This document shows positions 52,442 to 60,363 of a stretch of 64,000 nucleotides of DNA, one piece after another (the stretch's first letter is position 1; the number at the start of each line of letters is the position of its first letter). Position numbers and translations under genes: made by a program. Below the pieces are notes generated by a model. It did no database searches and was not told the origin of the DNA. It worked only from the letters and a program-made list of their open reading frames with translations. Location of the stretch: NCBI GenBank assembly GCA_964453115.1, contig CAYVRT010000009.1, positions 41,953 to 105,952 on the forward strand, read 5' to 3'. This DNA is from JAIWNK01 sp964453115 (GTDB lineage Bacteria > Chloroflexota > Anaerolineae > Anaerolineales > Anaerolineaceae).

Positions 52442-54064
52442 CTACAAATTCAAAAAACGGTCCGCCTCACTCAATGGACTTCCGCTCCCATCCACCGCCA
52501 CACAAGCCCCCTCTACAATTCGCGTGCGCACCTGCCCGCGTCCAAAGCGGTTATTACGCAATTGCGGCGCATCCAGAATGCCACTCGTCACAGCAGCAGT
52601 CAGCACACCAGGCTCTGTCCACGGGTCAGCAACATGCTGCCCCAATTTGCGAATAGCACCCAACATTTGCTGTGCCTCCCCCACCAAATGCTCACGGCGC
52701 TTGCGCACAGCTGCATCCGCCGTCATATCGGGCGCACCGCGCAAAGCATTATCAATCACCCGCCGCGCCAGCCCACAAGCCTCAATCACATCTTCAGCAG
52801 TTGCCGCATGGTCAGCCTCCGTATGTCCCACAACATGCACAATATGCGGATGCAACGCCATCTGCACATAAACGCTGGCCGCCAAATGCGCCCGCGCCGC
52901 CACAGGATCCAACGGATAGCTTAACAAACCAGTGCGAACCTGCCGCCACACGCGAAACTTCTCACCCTGCAAAGGCTCAACCAGATCCAGGAGCGCAAGC
53001 ATTTTCGCAAGGTCCATAGCATCTGAAAGCCCAGGCGGACTGTTGAACATCAATTGAGCGATATAATCCTGCACCCCAAACGCACGCGCATTATAGGCTG
53101 CTAAAAACCCCGAAACAATAAACACCACATCCGAAGCATCTCGCATTCCCCAGTGATGCGGCTCATTTAACTCAACCGGCATGTTGCGCTGTCCATACCA
53201 TGTCATCACCTGTTGATGTTCGCGGATAGAGCCTTCTAAGTCCCAGGGACCACGCCCGTCCATTTGGTTGAACCAAAACAATGGAACGGCACACCAGGCA
53301 TTACGGATTGTACGCACATACATTTCCGCCAAACGAATAAAATCATCCGTCCCTGAATAGGTGCGCATCAGCGGGTAATTGCCCCTGCGGCTCGCCTGAT
53401 ACAGCGCCCGGTAATCCTCCTCTGAACGCACTGGCACCCCCCCAGCCCCTTTCCTACGCGGATCCTGTCGCTCCGGATGATAAAAATTCTCCTGCGCATC
53501 CTGATCAATCCCCAACGAAATTACATCCAATGCACCAGCGGCAGCAATCTTCTCCACCCCCCGCAGACTATCTTCCATCGTCGGCAACCCAAAATGATGC
53601 CGCAGCAAAGGATATGGCGATTTCCACTGAATTCGGTCTATCGTATTTTGTGGAAAATCCATCTCTGTCATTTCTACTGCGGTTTGCCCCTTCAAATACG
53701 CCAACACCATCTCTGGTGTCTCGCTACCATCAAAAACCCGCTCAAAGAAACCACCCAAACGAGCAGCCCGCTCTGCCACTGGCGGGGTACCCGCAAACGC
53801 AAATCGCACCCCGGCAGCATACAAATCATCAGCGGCTTCAGCAAACTGCCCCAACAAACGCTCCCCTGTTTCCGGTGTGAGGCGATAAGAAACCCCAACC
53901 AAATCGGCTTTCTCACGTCGTGCCGCCTCCAACATCTGCTCAATTGAAACTGCCGGGCCCAAGAAAATTGTTCGCCAACCTGCCGACTCTGCCAGACGCA
54001 AAAAATTACTTACGCCAGCCACATGCACACATTCCCCCAATGCCCCAGCAACAACAGTTTTCAT
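52442..54064 (-). CDS. Cobalamin-binding-domain protein with mutase-like C-terminal domain
   Basis: A 540-residue protein. Residues 1-130 fit a B12-binding Rossmann-like domain: the first strand, then H14-V-A-G17 in the position of DxHxxG, later VGVSYRLTP and FAGTPP. The usual Asp two before the His is Cys12, so base-off binding with His14 as lower ligand is plausible but altered. Residues 150-430 look like an alpha/beta-barrel catalytic region (SLGIDQDAQENFYHPE, PLFWFNQMDGRGPWDLEG, ELNEPHHWGMRD, QLMFNSPPGLSDAMDLAKML) recalling the large subunits of B12-dependent mutases. I cannot assign the substrate. It has its own promoter and operator. Confidence 0.75.
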   Translation of the reverse strand: MKTVVAGALGECVHVAGVSNFLRLAESAGWRTIFLGPAVSIEQMLEAARREKADLVGVSYRLTPETGERLLGQFAEAADDLYAAGVRFAFAGTPPVAERAARLGGFFERVFDGSETPEMVLAYLKGQTAVEMTEMDFPQNTIDRIQWKSPYPLLRHHFGLPTMEDSLRGVEKIAAAGALDVISLGIDQDAQENFYHPERQDPRRKGAGGVPVRSEEDYRALYQASRRGNYPLMRTYSGTDDFIRLAEMYVRTIRNAWCAVPLFWFNQMDGRGPWDLEGSIREHQQVMTWYGQRNMPVELNEPHHWGMRDASDVVFIVSGFLAAYNARAFGVQDYIAQLMFNSPPGLSDAMDLAKMLALLDLVEPLQGEKFRVWRQVRTGLLSYPLDPVAARAHLAASVYVQMALHPHIVHVVGHTEADHAATAEDVIEACGLARRVIDNALRGAPDMTADAAVRKRREHLVGEAQQMLGAIRKLGQHVADPWTEPGVLTAAVTSGILDAPQLRNNRFGRGQVRTRIVEGACVAVDGSGSPLSEADRFLNL

Positions 54065-54083
54065 CGAACCTCCTTTCTTACAA

Positions 54084-54099
54084 TCCAAAACGTTTTGGA
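54084..54099. promoter_or_regulatory. Perfect 16-base palindrome, candidate LacI operator
   Basis: TCCAAAAC-GTTTTGGA with a central CG step, the symmetry and centre typical of LacI-family operators. It lies between the -10 box and the ribosome site of the B12-binding gene, about +8 to +23 of the predicted transcript. The lacI-type gene is directly upstream. Confidence 0.8.
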
Positions 54100-54112
54100 G
54101 CGCTTGATTTTC

Positions 54113-54141
54113 ATTATAGAATACTTACTGCCCGAAGTCAA
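54113..54141 (-). promoter_or_regulatory. Promoter of the B12-binding/opine/AS-like operon
   Basis: On the minus strand TTGACT (54136-54141), 17-base spacer, TATAAT (54113-54118). The predicted start is near 54106, and the palindromic operator follows immediately. Confidence 0.85.
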
Positions 54142-54199
54142 GTCTATTAACCTTAATTTCGTGTTTACAGCTCTGCCCTTTCTGAGCAAAACGACAATA

Positions 54200-55216
54200 T
54201 CATGACATTTGCGGCAACGTTGAAGCTCGCACACGTAAAACCGGCTCAACAATTTCAACCGGCTCTGGTTGTCTCTCCTCATACACCCAATCATGCAAAC
54301 GGCGCATCAATCGGCGCGCAATCTCATACGTTGGCTGCTCCAAAGTTGTCAGTTGAGGATTTGAGAACTCACCCTCACGTAAACCATCATATCCACCCAC
54401 AGCCACATCTCTGCCCACAAACAGCCCTCGTTCCACCACTGCCCGCAAAGCACCAAGTGCCATCCAATCATTACAACCAATCAAAGCCATCGGATAAGGA
54501 ATCTTGTCCAACAAATGTTGTGCCGCGGCATAACCGCCATCCTCAGTCAAGTCTCCCGCTACAACCCAGGCCGGTTCAATCTTCATCCCCGCTGAGCGCA
54601 AACCATCGCAATACCCGCCAAAACGTTCCTGTTGTAACAACAGGTCAGATGGGCCACCCAGAAACCCAATTCGTCGGTAACCACGCAGCAACAAATGCTC
54701 CACCATCTGCTGCATGGCCTGGCGCTCCTTAACCACCACACAAGGATACTCAGCATCCAAAGCCCCGCCCAAGGCTGCAAAAGGAACGCTGCGTTCCTGC
54801 AAAAAACGGATTCGCCAATCATCCACGCGCACCCGGTTCAGCACCACTCCATCCACTCGCTGTGCCTCTACCCAGCGTTGATAGAGCCACTGCTCCTCGG
54901 GACTGCCTGGCGCAGCTGAAGCAACCACCACATCCATGCGCAAAACAGCTGCCTCATCACACAACCCCGCCACAAACATGGAATGAAACGGATCGGAAAA
55001 ACGCGGTGTGCTGGCTGGCAAAACAAAGCCCACCGCATCGGCACGCTGCCGGCGCAATTGCCGGGCTGCCGCCGAAGGCACATAACCCAAAGCCTGCGCC
55101 GCCGCCACTACCCGCCGGCGCGTCTCCTCAGCCACATCCGGATACCCATCCAACGCCCGAGAGACGGTTGTAATCGAAAGTCCTAAAGAACGTGCCAGGT
55201 CTTTAATTCGAATCAT
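54200..55216 (-). CDS. LacI-family transcriptional regulator
   Basis: A 338-residue repressor. The helix-turn-helix is at residues 3-25 (IKDLARSLGLSITTVSRALDG) and the hinge region YVPSAAARQLRRQ has the conserved Ala-Arg-x-Leu. The periplasmic-binding-protein-like sensor domain runs from about 60 to the end. The effector is unknown. Its start codon overlaps the SARP stop (ATGA), so both are on one transcript. The perfect palindrome in the next promoter is the likely target. Confidence 0.94.
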   Translation of the reverse strand: MIRIKDLARSLGLSITTVSRALDGYPDVAEETRRRVVAAAQALGYVPSAAARQLRRQRADAVGFVLPASTPRFSDPFHSMFVAGLCDEAAVLRMDVVVASAAPGSPEEQWLYQRWVEAQRVDGVVLNRVRVDDWRIRFLQERSVPFAALGGALDAEYPCVVVKERQAMQQMVEHLLLRGYRRIGFLGGPSDLLLQQERFGGYCDGLRSAGMKIEPAWVVAGDLTEDGGYAAAQHLLDKIPYPMALIGCNDWMALGALRAVVERGLFVGRDVAVGGYDGLREGEFSNPQLTTLEQPTYEIARRLMRRLHDWVYEERQPEPVEIVEPVLRVRASTLPQMS

Positions 55217-58200
55217 GATCCCTGCACCCGTTTCAATGCCTCATCAGCCACGACTTCAAAGGATTGCTGTTGCAAGAGCATCACACGCTCAGCAGTCAAC
55301 CGTTGCGTACAGCGCTCCAAAACTAGCTTTGCCTTATCACGCGTTTGCTGATCGCTCCCCTGAAAAGCCACAGCAAATTCCAACCATCCCAAAGGCTGTT
55401 CATCACATCCACCCTCCACAAAAGTTTCGGCCAGGCCAACCAATACGTCCACCCCAACTGGCGTCATTGCTGTTTCCAATGCCAATTGCAATGCTTCGCC
55501 ATAGATCCGGCGCGCTGCTCCAACCGTCTTTTTCAACAACAACAAATTGCCCAGGCTGTTCAAAATAGAAACTCGCAACTCTTTCGAACGTAATTGATCC
55601 GCAAGGCCCAATGCCTCTTGATAATGTTCCTGAGCAACCTGGACATGTCCCAAAACCTTTTCCACATCCCCCAAGTGCTTCAGTGTGCTGGCCACCCCCC
55701 AACGAAAACCAATTTCCCGGCAAATTCTCAAACATTCCTGCCGCAGCAACAGCACACGCTCAAAATCCTCCATCAAATACACCACATTGCTAATATTATG
55801 TAAACTACGCGCAATACCCGCCCGGTCGCCCAATTGTCGGTATAACATCAAACTTTCCTCCAGGTAGCGCATTGCCTCCGCATGACACCCCGCCCCACCA
55901 GCCAGGATCGCCAAATTTCCCAAATTCTTGGCAATTCCCCACCGATCTCCCAAAGAACGATAGATCATCAAACTTTGTTGATAATCTGCCTCCGCATCAT
56001 CATACTGCCCCAAGGCTCGTGTTGCATGGCCGCGCAGCAACAATGCCATCGCCTCCACATCCAATCGCCCGGTTTCACGGCTCAAGCGCAGCGCCTCATC
56101 CAATGAAACTTCAATAGCCTGCTGATCCTGCAAATCAATCATTGCCCTTGCACGCACCATCCAGGCATAAGAAAGTCGCGCACCACTTAACCGCGGAAGC
56201 GCCCGCTCCAGCAATTCTACCGCCTCGGCATACTTGCCCAACTGCAATGCAAACACCGCCTGATAGCTAAACGCAACCGCTAACAATCCATCCGAAACAC
56301 CCTCGCAAGCTGTCACCAGTGCAGAAAACACCCGTTCTCCTTCAGCGTACCAGCTTCGCATTTCTAAAAACAGCTCCAGCCCATCCACCGACTGCCAAAG
56401 AACCGTCTCATCCCCGTTTGCAACTGCCCACCCCCAGGCAGCACGCATATTTTCCATCTCAATTCCAATTGCATCCAAGATTTGTAATTGCTCATCCCGC
56501 ATCAGCAATGGATAACGTTCACCAAGCCAATTTGCATAATAAACAGCATGTCGGCGCATCACATTTTCTTGCTCTTCAGGCTCCTCAGCCAATTTCTCCT
56601 CGGCAAACTGTCGTACCAGACTGTGCAAATCCAGCCGTTCATCCCCCACCGCCTGAACCAGGCTCCACTCTGTTAAAGCCTGAAAATCATCCAGTGTTGC
56701 CCCAGCCACCTGAGCAGCCGCCTGCATTGTAAAACCACCTTGAAAAACCGAAAACGATTGCAACACCACCCGCAACCTGGAAGGCAACAACGTCCAGGAA
56801 TAGTCAAACACAGCCCGCAAACTGCGATGCCGCGCCAGCGCATCTCGCTGCGCTGCACTCACAAACCCCAAATCAGCCCGCACTTGTTGCAAAATCTCTG
56901 TGCAGCTTAACGAACGCGTCCATGCTGCCGCCAGTTCAATCGCCAATGGCGACCCTTGCAACAAATTACAAATCTGCTTCACCGTCTCACGCTCCGCCTG
57001 CACATTGATTCCGATACGCCTTGCCACCTGTTCAAACAGCAAATGCGCTTCATTTGCCCCGTCACCCACATCCAGCCCCTCCACTCGAAAGATGCACTCA
57101 GGACGCAAATTCAATGGCGCACGCGAAGTAATAAGCAATTTAACTCCAGTTGCCTGGTGCAAAATTTGCCCAATCAGCAGGATTGCCTCATCTTCCGCTT
57201 GCTCATCCACCGGAAGCAAATGCTCATAATTATCCAGCAAAATCAGCATTTCCTTCCCACTGAGAAAATTCAGCAATTGCGGCACAAAGTCACCCGGCCC
57301 AAAAAAGCGGTATCCAATGGCTTCTGCCAATACACTTGCCAGCAAACGGCTCTCCATTACCCCTGTCAAGCCCACAAAATACACCCCATCCGCAAACAAA
57401 CCAACCTGTGCCTGCAACACCTCCAACGCCAGACGCGTCTTTCCAATTCCACCCGCCCCCAACAACGTTAACAAACGACAATCCGGATCCGCCATTAAGC
57501 TTGAAAGCTCGTTCAACGCCTGACTTCGCCCAATAAAGGGCAAATCAAAACGCGGCAAATGAGGACGCGCAACAGGCTGCACAGCCGGTTGCACCACCTC
57601 ATTATGGCGAATGGCTTGATACAATATCTGAAGTTCCTGCGTTGGCTCAGCACCCATCTCCTGCATCAGGTAACGGTTCAGCGCCTGATACTGCGCCAAT
57701 GCCGCCGAAGGTTGCCCATCTACCGCCAACAAGCGGATCAATAAATGATGGGCGTTTTCATCCCAGGGCGCCAAGCGCACCAGTTTCTCAGCCAGTTCAC
57801 GCGCCCGTCCAAACTCACCGCGCCGCTGATGATATTCCACCAGCAATGTAAATGCTTCTATTGCCTTTCTCCCCAAACGCTCGCGTTCAATCACCAACCA
57901 CTCATCAAATAATTCGCTGCCCTGCAAAGAAATCCCATCCAACAAAACACCGCCATATATTTCTGCTGCATGCAACAAAGCACAAATATCCAATCGCTTC
58001 TTACCGCCAAAAGCACCGCCTCCCAAAGCACGCCGTTCCGCTCGAAAAACCTGCTCCATGTCCCTTTGAAAACTCAATGCATCTACCCAAATCTTGCTCT
58101 GCGGATTCAATTGGACATCTTCGCGCGTCACCAGCAAAAATGGATCCTCATTCGTCTCTGCCAACACCTTGCGCAGCCCGGATAGCGTTTGCCGCAAGCT

Positions 58201-58389
58201 ATGCAAGGCTTTTTCTTCGGGCTGATCACTCCACAACAATGCTGCCAGCCGCTCGCGCGGCTGTGGCGCAGCACCCTCCAGTGCCAGATATGCCAACAGC
58301 GCTCTGGATTTATCAGCATCCAGACCCAGCATCTGCCCATCCAGCACCAATCGAAACCCGCCCAATACAAAAAGAGCTAATGTTTTCAT
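55213..58389 (-). CDS. SARP-type activator with NB-ARC/AAA and TPR domains
   Basis: A 1058-residue regulator in the AfsR/large-SARP layout. An OmpR-type winged helix lies at about 1-95 (LLAYLALEGAAPQPRERLAALLW, LRQTLSGLRKVL) and the bacterial transcriptional activation domain at 100-260 (HLLIRLLAVDGQPSAALAQYQALNRYLMQEMGAEP). A STAND NTPase has Walker A GAGGIGKT at 311-318 and LILLDNYEHLL as Walker B. TPR-like repeats fill about 650-1030. The start codon 58387-58389 lies 9 bases from TATAAT. Direct heptamer repeats upstream suggest self-regulation. Confidence 0.92.
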   Translation of the reverse strand: MKTLALFVLGGFRLVLDGQMLGLDADKSRALLAYLALEGAAPQPRERLAALLWSDQPEEKALHSLRQTLSGLRKVLAETNEDPFLLVTREDVQLNPQSKIWVDALSFQRDMEQVFRAERRALGGGAFGGKKRLDICALLHAAEIYGGVLLDGISLQGSELFDEWLVIERERLGRKAIEAFTLLVEYHQRRGEFGRARELAEKLVRLAPWDENAHHLLIRLLAVDGQPSAALAQYQALNRYLMQEMGAEPTQELQILYQAIRHNEVVQPAVQPVARPHLPRFDLPFIGRSQALNELSSLMADPDCRLLTLLGAGGIGKTRLALEVLQAQVGLFADGVYFVGLTGVMESRLLASVLAEAIGYRFFGPGDFVPQLLNFLSGKEMLILLDNYEHLLPVDEQAEDEAILLIGQILHQATGVKLLITSRAPLNLRPECIFRVEGLDVGDGANEAHLLFEQVARRIGINVQAERETVKQICNLLQGSPLAIELAAAWTRSLSCTEILQQVRADLGFVSAAQRDALARHRSLRAVFDYSWTLLPSRLRVVLQSFSVFQGGFTMQAAAQVAGATLDDFQALTEWSLVQAVGDERLDLHSLVRQFAEEKLAEEPEEQENVMRRHAVYYANWLGERYPLLMRDEQLQILDAIGIEMENMRAAWGWAVANGDETVLWQSVDGLELFLEMRSWYAEGERVFSALVTACEGVSDGLLAVAFSYQAVFALQLGKYAEAVELLERALPRLSGARLSYAWMVRARAMIDLQDQQAIEVSLDEALRLSRETGRLDVEAMALLLRGHATRALGQYDDAEADYQQSLMIYRSLGDRWGIAKNLGNLAILAGGAGCHAEAMRYLEESLMLYRQLGDRAGIARSLHNISNVVYLMEDFERVLLLRQECLRICREIGFRWGVASTLKHLGDVEKVLGHVQVAQEHYQEALGLADQLRSKELRVSILNSLGNLLLLKKTVGAARRIYGEALQLALETAMTPVGVDVLVGLAETFVEGGCDEQPLGWLEFAVAFQGSDQQTRDKAKLVLERCTQRLTAERVMLLQQQSFEVVADEALKRVQGS

Positions 58390-58398
58390 CTCCCTGTT

Positions 58399-58404
58399 AT
58401 TATA
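58399..58404 (-). promoter_or_regulatory. -10 box of the SARP gene
   Basis: Perfect TATAAT on the minus strand, 9 bases before the SARP start codon. A weak -35 (GTCAAA) 17 bases away coincides with a heptamer repeat, as expected of an activator-dependent promoter. Confidence 0.6.
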
Positions 58405-58421
58405 CAAAAAAAGCACCTTTT

Positions 58422-58450
58422 TTTGACGTTTCTTTGACGACTGTTTGATA
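58422..58450. promoter_or_regulatory. Three heptamer direct repeats, candidate SARP binding site
   Basis: TTTGACG (58422-58428), TTTGACG (58433-58439) and TTTGATA (58444-58450), each separated by 4 bases, an exact 11-base period. SARP proteins bind direct heptamers with this period next to or over the -35 region. The site lies in the divergent gap between the SARP gene and a small gene. Confidence 0.75.
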
Positions 58451-58460
58451 TAAAAAGAGC

Positions 58461-58673
58461 ATGAAAACACCCTACCAGGCTTTCATGCTCCGTCTCTGGC
58501 CCACGGGCGAACCACAAACCGCATGGCGTGCCTCCCTTGAAGACCCCCACACCCACAACATTCAACACTTCAACACGCTAGACGACTTGTGTGACTACTT
58601 GCGCGAATTAAGATTTTTAGAACATTCCGAATCAAACACCCCAAAAGCGTCTTTCAATCACCAAGTCCCTTGA
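58461..58673 (+). CDS. Small conserved-looking protein divergent from the SARP gene
   Basis: A 70-residue polar protein. The core FMLRLWPTGEPQTAWRASLEDPHT...FNTLDDLCDYLREL reads as a compact beta-hairpin plus helix. It resembles small Chloroflexota proteins of unknown function often found beside SARP or LuxR regulators (recollection, not checked). A TTGACG-17-TGATAT promoter (58423-58451) overlaps the heptamer repeats, leaving a leader of only about 2-3 bases. Its stop codon lies inside the -35 of the next gene. Moderately confident that it is real. Confidence 0.6.
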   Translation: MKTPYQAFMLRLWPTGEPQTAWRASLEDPHTHNIQHFNTLDDLCDYLRELRFLEHSESNTPKASFNHQVP

Positions 58674-58698
58674 CACTCACCCGTATCCGCCTCATAAT
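58670..58698 (+). promoter_or_regulatory. Consensus promoter giving a leaderless transcript for the NAGPA-family gene
   Basis: TTGACA (58670-58675), 17-base spacer, CATAAT (58693-58698), then 6 bases to the ATG at 58705. The transcript would start at the start codon, and no Shine-Dalgarno sequence is present. Confidence 0.75.
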
Positions 58699-58704
58699 TA
58701 ACCC

Positions 58705-60354
58705 ATGTCCAGCAGAACCATTCGCTTCCTGCTTTTCTTTGTCGCCTTGCTATCTCTGGCATTCTTCCTTCCTACCATCCAAAATACAACTACCCAACCA
58801 CCCCCGCACACTGCTCCTATGGCCCAGGCAGCAGCACCCAACCTTGCTCCCACAGCTGCGCCATTTGCACAAACCCTTTCCGCAGCCAATGGATGGCAGG
58901 CCCTTGCCCCTGGAATTGAGTATCGCGAATGGATTCTCCCCACGCCCAATCGAGTTTATGTCGCCAGATTAGACCGATTATCCAGCAACACCTTTATTGA
59001 AAGCAGCTTAAACCATGGTGCGTTACGTCGAGAATTTCAAACAATTCGCGACAGTGCTGCGCTGTATGAAGAATCCATCAACAATTGGCCGCTCCCCGGC
59101 AGCCCATCCGGAAACCGAACGCAGGTTGTTGTTGCCATCAATGGATCCTTTGTCCAAAAAGATGGTCTGCCCGAAAACGGGCAAATTCACGGCGCATGGT
59201 TTGTCAAACCCTATCAAACCGCATGGTTAGGTGGCAGCGGAAGTGGTTTTGTCTGGGGTTTAAACCGGCAAGCATTCATTGGTCTCTGCACCGATGCCCT
59301 GCCCCGCGAGCAGATCATTGAATTCCCAGGCCTTGGTCTCAGCTTTCCTTTAACTCATATCAATTCCCCCGCCCCCGGTGAAGCAGATGTCGCCCTCTAT
59401 ACCAGTCACTATGAAACTCGCACCCCTGCCAGCAATCGTAGTGAAATCCTCGTCACACTCGATGCCCCCCTCTCACCCAACCCGCGCGGCTATGTCATTG
59501 GCACGGTCACCGAAACATACCCTTTTCGCGGTGCAAATGCCATTCCATTCGATCAGGTCATTCTATCTTTCAACACCACAACCTGGAAAAACAACCTGGA
59601 AAATCGCCTCAAACCCGGCGAAGGGCTTTTTATCCGTCTCGCCCTGCATGATGCCGGGCCTCACTGCAAAGGCCCCGAACAACTTTCATGGCAAAATCTA
59701 TATGCAGGCGTAGGCGGCGCCCAGGTCTTCGTGCGCAACGGAAGTTTCTTCCCTTACGATGCCACCGGCGCCATCAAACGCCACCCGCGCACCGCCATTG
59801 CTCTCAACAACCAGTATATCTATTTTATTGTTGTTGATGGTCGTCGAGATGATTTTTCAATTGGGATGACTCTCGAAGAACTATCCACGTTCCTGATTAA
59901 CGAACTAAAAGTTACCTGGGCCATCAACCAGGATGGCGGCGGCTCCTCCACCATGATTGTCAATGGGCAGTTAATGAACAACCCGAGCGACGCCTGCCCC
60001 AAAGGTAGCCCGGTCACCTACTTCCGAGATACCAAAACCCCCATGGGCTGTGAACGCCCAGTCGTCAATGGATTGATGATGGCCTATGCCGCCCCCCGCC
60101 AAAACTCCGCCACCCCGCTTGCTGTTGGACAAGTGATCACCCTCTCCAACATAGCCGAGCTGCGCGTTGGCCCGGGCGATAACTACGCCCCCTTTTTCTC
60201 CCTATCTACCGGTCAAGTTGTTACCATCAGCGCTCATCCGCTCAACGGCGTTTTGGCCCGACAAGCTCATTGGTGGAAAGTGAAGGCAAACAAGACCGAT
60301 GGCAGTAGCGTTGAAGGCTGGCTGCCCGAATCTGCGCTCCAAATTACCCACTGA
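58705..60354 (+). CDS. Secreted phosphodiester glycosidase-family (NAGPA) protein with SH3-like tail
   Basis: A 549-residue exported protein. A hydrophobic signal or anchor is at about 7-25, then a Pro/Ala-rich linker to 55. The NAGPA-type domain spans about 130-460: VVVAINGSFVQKDGLPENGQIHG, RHPRTAIALNNQYIYFIVVDGRR, GMTLEELSTFLINELKVTWAINQDGGGSSTMIVNG. A C-terminal bacterial SH3-type domain is at 475-545 (LSNIAELRVGPGDNYAPFFSLSTGQ, WWKVKA, GWLPESAL). Relatives act on phosphodiester-linked sugars or bind cell-wall material. It is followed 9 bases later by the GH36 gene, so a joint role in exopolysaccharide or wall glycan turnover is likely. Confidence 0.88.
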   Translation: MSSRTIRFLLFFVALLSLAFFLPTIQNTTTQPPPHTAPMAQAAAPNLAPTAAPFAQTLSAANGWQALAPGIEYREWILPTPNRVYVARLDRLSSNTFIESSLNHGALRREFQTIRDSAALYEESINNWPLPGSPSGNRTQVVVAINGSFVQKDGLPENGQIHGAWFVKPYQTAWLGGSGSGFVWGLNRQAFIGLCTDALPREQIIEFPGLGLSFPLTHINSPAPGEADVALYTSHYETRTPASNRSEILVTLDAPLSPNPRGYVIGTVTETYPFRGANAIPFDQVILSFNTTTWKNNLENRLKPGEGLFIRLALHDAGPHCKGPEQLSWQNLYAGVGGAQVFVRNGSFFPYDATGAIKRHPRTAIALNNQYIYFIVVDGRRDDFSIGMTLEELSTFLINELKVTWAINQDGGGSSTMIVNGQLMNNPSDACPKGSPVTYFRDTKTPMGCERPVVNGLMMAYAAPRQNSATPLAVGQVITLSNIAELRVGPGDNYAPFFSLSTGQVVTISAHPLNGVLARQAHWWKVKANKTDGSSVEGWLPESALQITH

Positions 60355-60363
60355 GGACACCGT

